Part shown: piece by piece, positions 44,097-51,514 of the stretch | How positions within the stretch are numbered: position 1 is the first letter of the stretch | Layout of the letters: every line of letters begins with the position of its first letter | NCBI GenBank assembly: GCA_934700615.1 | Contig: CAKUXR010000004.1 | Location: forward strand, 62,001-126,000 | DNA: 64,000 nt | Source: an uncultured Bacteroidales bacterium | GTDB lineage: Bacteria; Bacteroidota; Bacteroidia; Bacteroidales; UBA932 | Direction of reading: 5' to 3' | Translations under genes and position numbers: made by a program | The notes under the pieces: model-generated | The model's input: the letters and a program-made list of their open reading frames with translations, nothing else | Told to the model about the DNA's origin: nothing | Database searches by the model: none

Positions 44097-46559
44097 ATGA
44101 AGATTAGAAACATCATATCTGCATTGACATTGACCTTCGTGCTGATGGCGGCATCTTGCGGGAAGGAGAATACCCCGGAGGAGAGATCCTTCGAGGTGAC
44201 TCCTCTTACTCTTGATGTCGAGTCTCTGGGCGGACAGGTCTCTGTCAATGTTGTTTCCTCCAGCGGCTGGCTGGTCCGCTCCGACGCATCGTGGGCGAAA
44301 GTGCTCACGGCATCAGGAAAGGGCTCGCAGACGTCCGAGAAGGTGATGATATCAGTAGAGGAGAATACCTCCAAGGAAGCACGCTCGGCGAAGATTTCCG
44401 TCAGCAGCCTGTCAGGCGACAACGCGACGGTAGCATTGACACAGGCAGGGAGCGACGGCGATACTGGCAGACGGGGAATTTCATCTGCAGAGGATCTTCT
44501 GGCATTTGCCACGGCTGTGAACGAAGGTGCTTCGGTGAACCGGTATATGTCCAACGGCATTGTCAAGATCATTTCCGACATAGATGCCTCATCCATACGG
44601 GAATGGACGCCTGCCGGGACAGCGGAACACCCTCTGACATACAGCATTGACGGAGGCGGACACCGCATCACCGGTATCAGCTGGTTCATTGACCTTGCGA
44701 AGACACCGTATGTCGGTCTCGTCGGCTATGCAAAGAACGCATCCATCAGGGATATAGTCCTCGAAGGAGACGGAATCACACTGAAAGGATCGGCTTCCAA
44801 GGTCAATGCAGGTGCTTTCGTGGGCCGTTCAGATGGCTGCACCATGTCAATGCTCGTGAATAAGGCGGGTGTCACCATGGTGGAGAACACTTCCGAAGGA
44901 GCGGGCATCGCCATAGGCGGCATCTGCGGTTTCATGGACTCCGGTTCCACTATGGGCGGGGAACTCAAACGTGACGGTTGCGAAAACCAGGGCGATATCC
45001 TGGCTTCCGCGTCCTGCAACGTAGGCGGCATCGTCGGGCATAACGAGGGCACGGTGACTAACTGCACCAACAGCGGCGCTGTCCTCGGCAAGAAGTCGTC
45101 AGACGGAAAGTGCGGCCCTGCGTGGGGATGTTCCTATAACAAGAATCGGGACGGTTTCAAGTCCAACTTCGGCTATGGCTATGTAGGCGAGTATGCCGAG
45201 TTCAAGTCTGAGCCGCATAAGGCTGCTCCGGCGATGTTCGTGAACGCTGTCGTCTATCCGGAGCATAATCTTGACGTGTTGGAAAACACAGTGGACTGGA
45301 CTCTGGACGCATACTATGACTGGAAGGAGGTAGGCTCTGCCGATGTCCGTTCCGGAGTGAAGTATCATCACTATTCCTGCACGAACATCCCTAGGCACAT
45401 CCACGTGCTGGAGATTGACCTGAATGATGCCGGAGTGGACATCACTACATCGTATGCGGAAGACATTGTCCCGAATCCGAACGGAAACAAGAACGGGAAC
45501 AACGGAAAGAACATCCGCGAGACACTATCCGAACTCTGCGCCCGCAAGCGCAAGGAGGGGATGAATGTCATCGCCGGGATAAACACCGGATTCTTCGACT
45601 CTAATGACGGTATCTCAAGAGGATTCCATATTGAGGATGGTGAGCCTGTGTACATAAACAACCCTAAGGTGTTCAAGGACCAGTACCACGTCCACGGATG
45701 GGGATTTACGGTGTTCAATGACAGGACAATGTCCTGCGGCAAGAAGACTTTCTCGGGAAAGATCAGCGCCGGGGGCAGGGAGTACGACTATTATACTGTC
45801 AATGACACGACTCTGCGCCACGTCTCAAAGGCTTATCCTGTCAATGTCTATACGAGCAGGTATGTCCAGTATCCTCATCCGGAAAAGAATTCCCTGGTGA
45901 ACGGACTTGCATCCAATGCGTTGTATGTCGTAGCGAAGTATGTGTCGGAGCCGATGAAGGTGAACTGCGGATATGCGGATGCCGACATCACAGCCATATA
46001 CGACGGGCGGACATCTGCATTGACACAGACTCCTTACCTTTCCGGCCGGAACGAGGTGGCGATAGCCCTTTCCGGTTCTGAGGCTGCGTCTCTTGCGGCT
46101 GCGGTGAAGGTCGGGGCCAGGATCAGGCTCAGATGCGACATCGGCATCAAGACCGATGACAATGATGCAAGCCCTGTCGTCAAGCCGATTCTCACTCAGA
46201 ATTCATCCGCGTATTACTTGATGAAGAACGGCGAGGATTACAGCCAGACCCCTGGTGCGGCGGCGAGTGTCCATTCCAAGTTCGACCCTATGACCTTTGC
46301 GGTGCTTGACAAGGATTGCAGGAAGGTATGGCTTGTGGTCGTGGACGGCCGACAGGACTGGTATTCTACCGGAGTGAAGGGATATGAGGTGTACCGTATA
46401 GCGAAGAAACTCGGCGGATGGACCTGCACCCGCTTCGACGGTGGCGGCTCGTCTTGTATGTGGCTCTATGACAACGGCTCCGGCAAGATAGTGAACAGCG
46501 TCTCCGACTCGAAAGGGGAGCGCAGCTGCCTGAACTACCTTCTCATAACCGGGAAATAA
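44097..46559 (+). CDS. Phosphodiester glycosidase (NAGPA domain) lipoprotein with BACON domain
   Basis: The 820-residue protein has a lipoprotein signal (LTLTFVLMAASCGKE). Residues 30-120 form a BACON-like Ig domain (VNVVSSSGWLVRSDASWAKV). The middle region (130-340) has GLUG-like turns (GGICGFMDSGST, GGIVGHNEGTVTNCTNSG). The C-terminal third matches the phosphodiester glycosidase domain of the mammalian uncovering enzyme: GINTGFFDSNDGISRGFHI and RFDGGGSSCMWLYDNG. That enzyme family removes a sugar attached by phosphodiester, for example GlcNAc-1-phosphate caps. Here it is probably surface-exposed and works with SusCD on a phosphodiester-containing glycan; the substrate is inferred from the domain only. 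Confidence 0.8.
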   Translation: MKIRNIISALTLTFVLMAASCGKENTPEERSFEVTPLTLDVESLGGQVSVNVVSSSGWLVRSDASWAKVLTASGKGSQTSEKVMISVEENTSKEARSAKISVSSLSGDNATVALTQAGSDGDTGRRGISSAEDLLAFATAVNEGASVNRYMSNGIVKIISDIDASSIREWTPAGTAEHPLTYSIDGGGHRITGISWFIDLAKTPYVGLVGYAKNASIRDIVLEGDGITLKGSASKVNAGAFVGRSDGCTMSMLVNKAGVTMVENTSEGAGIAIGGICGFMDSGSTMGGELKRDGCENQGDILASASCNVGGIVGHNEGTVTNCTNSGAVLGKKSSDGKCGPAWGCSYNKNRDGFKSNFGYGYVGEYAEFKSEPHKAAPAMFVNAVVYPEHNLDVLENTVDWTLDAYYDWKEVGSADVRSGVKYHHYSCTNIPRHIHVLEIDLNDAGVDITTSYAEDIVPNPNGNKNGNNGKNIRETLSELCARKRKEGMNVIAGINTGFFDSNDGISRGFHIEDGEPVYINNPKVFKDQYHVHGWGFTVFNDRTMSCGKKTFSGKISAGGREYDYYTVNDTTLRHVSKAYPVNVYTSRYVQYPHPEKNSLVNGLASNALYVVAKYVSEPMKVNCGYADADITAIYDGRTSALTQTPYLSGRNEVAIALSGSEAASLAAAVKVGARIRLRCDIGIKTDDNDASPVVKPILTQNSSAYYLMKNGEDYSQTPGAAASVHSKFDPMTFAVLDKDCRKVWLVVVDGRQDWYSTGVKGYEVYRIAKKLGGWTCTRFDGGGSSCMWLYDNGSGKIVNSVSDSKGERSCLNYLLITGK

Positions 46560-46580
46560 GACAAATAAACAACAACGAAA

Positions 46581-48167
46581 ATGAAAAGATATATCAGAAT
46601 AATAGCTTCGATGCTGCTTGGCGGTGCCATCCTTGGCGCCTGCAACGGCACGGATTACGATTTCAGTGTCTGCGAGATGAAGGTGGACAGAGATGCCATC
46701 GTGGATGTCGCGGCGCAGAACCCTGGGCAGGAAGCCGTGGTGCTCACCACGACAGCCCCTTACTGGATGGTCCAGACTCCGGACTGGATCACGCCTGATG
46801 CCACCACGGGCTACGGCGAGCAGTCCATCATCACGTTCACCATCGCATCCAACTTCAGGAATGAGAACACCGATATGGCTGCCAGAAGCGGCGAGATCAA
46901 GATTTCCGGAGGAATGACATCAGTCATCATCACCGTGAACCAACTCGGGTATACTGCTCCGGTCGATCCTGACGCAAGCATCGGCGGCATCACGGACATA
47001 GATGAGTTCAAGGACTTCGTTGCCGCTGTGAACAATGGCAGGAAACTCTCCAGATGGTACAATTCAGATGGCGAAGTCGAACTCCTCACTGACATTGACC
47101 TTTCCGACTTCACGGAATGGGAGCCTATCGGAATGCCGGAGAAGGTTACTTACGGCAACAATAGCCTTACTTATACCGGTTCTGCATTCAAGGGCAAGTT
47201 CAACGGCGGCGGGCATACCATCTCCAACTTCAATCTCACCGCCGCAGTCGCGAAGGACGCTGCAGTCGGCTTTTTCGGAATGCTGGAGGGCGCTACTGTC
47301 AAGAACCTGACCATCAATGGCAAGATGTCCATCTCGGCTACAGGCGCAGGCTCCGCCGGAATGCTCGCTGGCGCGATGATCAGCACCACTGTCGAGAATG
47401 TTAAGGTCAATGCTGATGTCGAGTTCAAAGGTACAATCGCCTCCGACAGGTTCGCCACAGGCGGTCTCATCGGTTTCTCCTACGGAACAGGTGATGCCAA
47501 TTCCCTGATAAAGAATTGCATTATGACCGGCAATGTGAATGCCGTGAGCGGTGAAGGAAACGTCACCAACGGAGCTACGGCTGTTGTCTATGGCGGTATC
47601 GCCGGATTCTCCACGAGTCCTGCCGAATCGGCAACGGTTATCGAAGGCTGCGAGAACAACGGTAAGATTACCGCGTCTCTCGGTCGCTGCAGCGGAATCG
47701 TGGCTACGGCTCATGCCGGAACGACCATAAAGGGCTGTGTAAACAATGCTGACCAAGTGAATACGTTTGACAATGGTCGTATCGGAAATATCGTGTCCGT
47801 GATAGGAAGCAATGGTCGCATTGAGGACTGTATCAACAACGGAAACCTCACCACTACAACCGCTAAGACTACGACAGGAGCCATTGCCGCACTGCTCAAC
47901 GAATCTCACGTCGTGATAAAGGGTGGCCGAAATAACGGTACTGTCATCGGCGGCAATACTTCTACAATCGGACTGATTGCAGCGAACTTCTCCAAGTTCT
48001 CTTCAGTGTCAGGCTTTACGGTGAGCGGAAAGATCGGCTACTATAAAGAGGACGGAAACCACGAGATGCAGGATCTTAACGAAGGGACATATATGAATTT
48101 CATCGGAAAGATTACATCCGCCAACCGGACTAAGGTAACAGATATCAAGTTCGAGCCTGCGAAATAG
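46581..48167 (+). CDS. BACON/GLUG-like surface lipoprotein
   Basis: The 528-residue protein has a lipoprotein signal (ASMLLGGAILGACNGT). A BACON-like domain (APYWMVQTPDWITPDATTG) covers residues 30-130. The remaining part is a repetitive beta-helix-like region of GLUG type: GGGHTISNFNLTAAVAKDAA, GFFGMLEGATVKNLTING, and repeats of the form GCENNGKI, GCVNNADQ, DCINNGNL, GGRNNGTV. These match the GLUG region of the phosphodiester glycosidase encoded upstream, without the enzyme domain. Likely a substrate-binding or surface-display component of the same locus. Confidence 0.7.
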   Translation: MKRYIRIIASMLLGGAILGACNGTDYDFSVCEMKVDRDAIVDVAAQNPGQEAVVLTTTAPYWMVQTPDWITPDATTGYGEQSIITFTIASNFRNENTDMAARSGEIKISGGMTSVIITVNQLGYTAPVDPDASIGGITDIDEFKDFVAAVNNGRKLSRWYNSDGEVELLTDIDLSDFTEWEPIGMPEKVTYGNNSLTYTGSAFKGKFNGGGHTISNFNLTAAVAKDAAVGFFGMLEGATVKNLTINGKMSISATGAGSAGMLAGAMISTTVENVKVNADVEFKGTIASDRFATGGLIGFSYGTGDANSLIKNCIMTGNVNAVSGEGNVTNGATAVVYGGIAGFSTSPAESATVIEGCENNGKITASLGRCSGIVATAHAGTTIKGCVNNADQVNTFDNGRIGNIVSVIGSNGRIEDCINNGNLTTTTAKTTTGAIAALLNESHVVIKGGRNNGTVIGGNTSTIGLIAANFSKFSSVSGFTVSGKIGYYKEDGNHEMQDLNEGTYMNFIGKITSANRTKVTDIKFEPAK

Positions 48168-48247
48168 TAATATGTCAAGAATATTTTAAGGGGTTATCCA
48201 ATAGTTGCCGACATGTGTAATAAATGATAACTTCTAAACAGTTTGAT

Positions 48248-49219
48248 ATGAAAAGATTCTTTAAGATGATCGCCGTACCGGCATTGACCCTCGGACTTGT
48301 GCTCTGCGGGTCAGCCGCGTCGGCGCAGAAAAGTCCGGCGTTCAAGGCTAAGTACAAGATCGCTGAGGGCGCTGACCTCCGTATTCTCGATGACAATATC
48401 TGGGACTACAGCAAGGACACTATTCCTCCGAGATGGAAGGAAATAGGCGAGGATCCTCGTGATTTCAAGAGGGCACCGCAGTTCGCCCGTCTGGTGAAGG
48501 ACTATATGCCAGATGTATTCGCGCTTCAGGAGTACTCCTCTCATATGCACAAGGAGTTCTATCCTCTGGTTCAGAAAAGCGGATACGTCATCGCCTGGGA
48601 GTCCAAGGAGGACTGGAACAATACTCCTATCTTCTATAATGAGAAGACGATGGAGCCCCTGTATGTTTTCTATAATAAGTACACTCCGGAACAATGGTGC
48701 AACCACGGCTCCAAGTCATTCACTTCGGCTGTATTCCGCCGCAAGTCGGATGGTAAGGTATTCGGTTTCATCGGCACTCATCTGTGGTGGAAGAGTGACA
48801 AGGCAAAGCCTGGCAGTACGATGGCGAGGGCTTCTCAGCTTCGTCTGGTCATGGCGGAGACAGATATCATGAGGGCCAAGTTCGGAGACATTCCGGTGTT
48901 CGTCGTGGGCGACATGAACTGCGAGGAGGGGACAGTTCCTATCCAGCAGATGCTTCAGGGCGGATATGTTCCTTGCTACAAGGCTGCAACGACCTATGGA
49001 GATACTCATAACGGTCATCACGTCTGCAGTCCTGGCGAAGGCTATTCCACTGTCAGCCACAGGAAGGGCGCCGACCGTGAGACCGGAGCGATAGACCACT
49101 GTCTCATATATGACCCGTCCAAGTCTGTCGAGGTGAAGGTGTTCGACTGCATCATGGAAGACTACCTGGTCAAACTCACGGATCACTATCCGAATCTTAT
49201 AGACGTGAGATGTTTATGA
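48248..49219 (+). CDS. EEP-family phosphodiesterase/phosphatase, exported
   Basis: About 323 residues from ATG 48248 (MKRFFKMIAVPALTLGLVLC), chosen for its signal peptide. EEP motifs: FALQEYSSHM near residue 97 (metal Glu), GTHLWWKSDKAKPG near 177 (catalytic His), VVGDMNCEEG near 220 and LTDHYPNLIDV at the end. Differs from the EEP protein at 5398-6240 in having THLWW instead of THLDH. It ends the SusCD locus; together with the phosphodiester glycosidase it indicates a substrate that contains phosphodiester or phosphate groups. Confidence 0.85.
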   Translation: MKRFFKMIAVPALTLGLVLCGSAASAQKSPAFKAKYKIAEGADLRILDDNIWDYSKDTIPPRWKEIGEDPRDFKRAPQFARLVKDYMPDVFALQEYSSHMHKEFYPLVQKSGYVIAWESKEDWNNTPIFYNEKTMEPLYVFYNKYTPEQWCNHGSKSFTSAVFRRKSDGKVFGFIGTHLWWKSDKAKPGSTMARASQLRLVMAETDIMRAKFGDIPVFVVGDMNCEEGTVPIQQMLQGGYVPCYKAATTYGDTHNGHHVCSPGEGYSTVSHRKGADRETGAIDHCLIYDPSKSVEVKVFDCIMEDYLVKLTDHYPNLIDVRCL

Positions 49220-49692
49220 ATAGATGTGAAATGTTTATGAATCGGTTGTTTTTGATTGCAACGTTATCTGTTGCTTTATTAAATGGATGCTCAAAATCTA
49301 CTGAAGAAAGGCATCCCGTAGGTGGGTATTCATTTGAGGATATATATCTTTATTCTAACGGCAGTCTAGTGGATATGCAAAACTTGAAGATATTCGTTCC
49401 TGCTGAAGAAGGTGTTACGGATTTGGAAGTGGTCTCTTACGGTCTGACCCGCTTCCAGTGTCTAGAGGAAAATGAGAATATAACCTTGGAGAAGTCTTTT
49501 TCGGTTCCTCCAGAAGAAAAAGATGTTTACGAGAACGTTGATGGAAATCATGTCAGATATAAACAGACACTTCGCATAAGGCATCGGTACAATCCGTATA
49601 AGAGTCGTCAATGCTCGTATCGGATATTCTCTGCCGGATTTGATGGTCTCGCAGCTGACATCACAATCGTCCAACGGAGCGCAAGAGACTGA
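49210..49692 (+). CDS. Small lipoprotein of unknown function
   Basis: Not recognised. Up to 160 residues. ATG at 49234 (MNRLFLIATLSVALLNGC) gives a compact lipoprotein signal and is the likeliest start; ATGs at 49210 and 49216 are in frame and overlap the preceding stop. The start region is tandemly duplicated: ATGTTTATGAATAGATGTGAA is followed 24 bp later by ATGTTTATGAATCGG. The mature part is short, charged and strand-rich (RYKQTLRIRHRYNPYKSRQC). Base composition and codon use are more AT-rich than the SusCD genes, which suggests separate origin. A bidirectional terminator follows. Confidence 0.55.
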   Translation: MFMNRCEMFMNRLFLIATLSVALLNGCSKSTEERHPVGGYSFEDIYLYSNGSLVDMQNLKIFVPAEEGVTDLEVVSYGLTRFQCLEENENITLEKSFSVPPEEKDVYENVDGNHVRYKQTLRIRHRYNPYKSRQCSYRIFSAGFDGLAADITIVQRSARD

Positions 49693-49712
49693 TTAATGTG
49701 TTTTTTGGTTTG

Positions 49713-49742
49713 CCCGCCGCAGGATTGTCCTCGGCGGGTTTT
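49713..49742. terminator. Bidirectional terminator between convergent genes
   Basis: Perfect 7-bp stem CCCGCCG/CGGCGGG followed by TTTT on the plus strand, and an AAACC-flanked mirror on the minus strand. It serves the small lipoprotein gene and the convergent ATPase gene, whose stop codon lies just inside. Confidence 0.8.
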
Positions 49743-51198
49743 ATCTATATTCCGGTGCAAATAGATCATTCAGGACAATCAGACTTTGTACGATATCGCT
49801 ATGAGAGTTCATTTTCAGACCTTCCGTAGTGACTAATGTCAGGATTATGGATTTGCTCGTGTGCGTCTCGTCCTGAAATACTTCTATGCGATGGTTGAGT
49901 TTCTGTTCCTGGGCGTTGTCGATTTCATATTCCGAGCGGGAGAATTTCATCTCGCAGAGATTGATGGTCTCGTCCTTACGGTCTATGAGCAAGTCGATTT
50001 GGGCTTTCTGTGATGCTCTCTTGCTTGACCAGGAACAAGCGTTGGTCTGTACGCCGGATATCCCGAGACGTTGCTTCATCTGAGGAAGATGTGCAAGGCA
50101 CAACTTCTCGAAAGCCAGCCCTGCCCACGTGTTATGCGTAGGACTGTTCGCGGAATGTGACCAGAACTGAGAATCGTGGTATCTGTTCTTCTGAATGAAT
50201 GTGAAATAGAACATAGTGAAGAAATCTACCAGCTGGAACAGGGTGTCTTTCGGGAGTCGGCTCCCGGAAGATGGAGAAGACGCCCCGAAAGGAAGGTAAC
50301 TTCGGATGAATCCGCATTGTTCCAGTTCCTCAAGCACGGAACTGAACGCTCCGTTATCCGTCAGTCCTGCCTTTCTTACCAGTTCCTGGCGCGTCATTCC
50401 TTTGCCAACTTCGGCAAGTGTTGTGACTACGGCGATGTATGGCTCCGGTTTCTTGAACAATGCACGGTACAATGCCGAGAACTCATCGCGAAGTTCCGAG
50501 TCCTTGCGGAAAAAAAGTGCGTCAATATTCTGGGCGAGGCTCAAGGACTTGTCCATCAATGACAGGTAATATGGTATTCCTCCGGTGACCATGTAACATT
50601 CTGCCATCTGCCGTCTTGAATACTTGAATCCGAAGTGGGTGAAATAGCGCTCACAGTCATAAAGGCAGAAAGGCTCGACAAGTATCTGGTGCGTGAGTCT
50701 GCCATGAAGACCGCCCTTGCTGTGTATCAGGTTGTTTATCATCCACGAAGTTGCAGAACCGCAGACGATGAGCTTCACATCATCGCGTAGTGCCGCCCAA
50801 CTGTTCCAGAAGTTTTCCAGGGCGGGGATGAAACCTGATTTTGCATTGTCCATCCACGGAAGTTCATCAATGAAGATTATTTTGCGTCCTTTCGGCATCT
50901 TCTCGATGCTTTGGGCAAGGGCATTGAATGCCAGCAGCCAGTTCTTCTCGATTTTAATAGTCTCCGTCCCGAAGCAGCGTTGCATAGCCATGGCAAAATT
51001 AGTAAGTTGGTCTGGCTTTGTGGCATTGTACATTCCGGTAACATAAAATGCGAACCTGTCTTCGCATACTTGTCTTACGAGGAATGTCTTTCCCACGCGG
51101 CGTCTGCCATAGACGGCTATGAATTCTGAACGGTCTGATGCCAGATATTCCGTAAGTCGCTCTGTTTCAAATTCTCTTCCGATTAGTGTCTCTTTCAT
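49741..51198 (-). CDS. AAA ATPase of the DUF234 / archaeal-ATPase-like type
   Basis: The 485-residue protein has Walker A GRRRVGKTFLVRQ near residue 32, Walker B KIIFIDELPWMDNAKSGF near residue 108, a sensor-like VCGSATSWM near 145, then a winged-helix part (LAEVGKGMTRQELVRKAGL) and a C-terminal restriction-endonuclease-like DUF234 domain (IDLLIDRKDETINLCEMKFS). General plan equals that of the 2061-3449 ATPase: P-loop domain, then a PD-(D/E)XK-like end. Role unknown; such genes are common solitary accessory genes in Bacteroidales. The promoter lies in a tandem repeat. Confidence 0.85.
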   Translation of the reverse strand: MKETLIGREFETERLTEYLASDRSEFIAVYGRRRVGKTFLVRQVCEDRFAFYVTGMYNATKPDQLTNFAMAMQRCFGTETIKIEKNWLLAFNALAQSIEKMPKGRKIIFIDELPWMDNAKSGFIPALENFWNSWAALRDDVKLIVCGSATSWMINNLIHSKGGLHGRLTHQILVEPFCLYDCERYFTHFGFKYSRRQMAECYMVTGGIPYYLSLMDKSLSLAQNIDALFFRKDSELRDEFSALYRALFKKPEPYIAVVTTLAEVGKGMTRQELVRKAGLTDNGAFSSVLEELEQCGFIRSYLPFGASSPSSGSRLPKDTLFQLVDFFTMFYFTFIQKNRYHDSQFWSHSANSPTHNTWAGLAFEKLCLAHLPQMKQRLGISGVQTNACSWSSKRASQKAQIDLLIDRKDETINLCEMKFSRSEYEIDNAQEQKLNHRIEVFQDETHTSKSIILTLVTTEGLKMNSHSDIVQSLIVLNDLFAPEYR

Positions 51199-51205
51199 GG
51201 TGTAA

Positions 51206-51307
51206 AGATTTTCTGCGCAAAGATACTTTTTTAAGCATGTTTGCGCAAATAATTTTTAGATTTTCTGCGCAAATGGGCTTTAAAAACGTGTTTGCGCAAA
51301 TAATTTC
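51206..51307 (-). repeat. Two ~52-bp tandem repeats that carry the ATPase promoter
   Basis: Units begin (plus strand) at 51206 and 51258 with AGATTTTCTGCGCAAA and each also contains GTTTGCGCAAATAATTT. The palindrome TTTGCGCAAA therefore occurs repeatedly. On the minus strand the unit nearest the gene forms a full promoter: TTTG (51249-51246), a spacer of exactly 20 bp, TATCTTTG (51225-51218), with the start codon 20 bp after it. In the distal unit the -33 TTTG is kept but the -7 box has lost its TA. The predicted leader is only about 12 nt long. Confidence 0.7.
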
Positions 51308-51514
51308 GGGGTTTTGCGCTCCGGACACTTGCCATGCGGGGCGGTGCATCAGCCGGCATTGACCCCGACGGCTTCCTTTTTTAGTGTTGAGAATGGAGAA
51401 AATTCCCCCGAAAGGGTTGATATTGTCAGATTTAGTTGTATATTCACTTTTTTGCAGGCTATAGACCTGCGGAATTTAAGTTTTTTATAAAAAATTTTGC
51501 TCAAAATTTAATTT
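51308..51514. other. Intergenic region before the modular lipoprotein
   Basis: Contains a short hairpin GCAGGctatagaCCTGC near 51455-51471 and an AT-rich tract with AAATTTTG shortly before the start codon at 51515, a possible weak promoter. One GCATTGAC motif lies at 51356. Nothing else is evident. Confidence 0.35.

Noticed and set aside
43871..44689. 272-codon minus-strand frame across the SusD / phosphodiester glycosidase junction
   Set aside because: Shadow of two well-supported genes; composition not protein-like.
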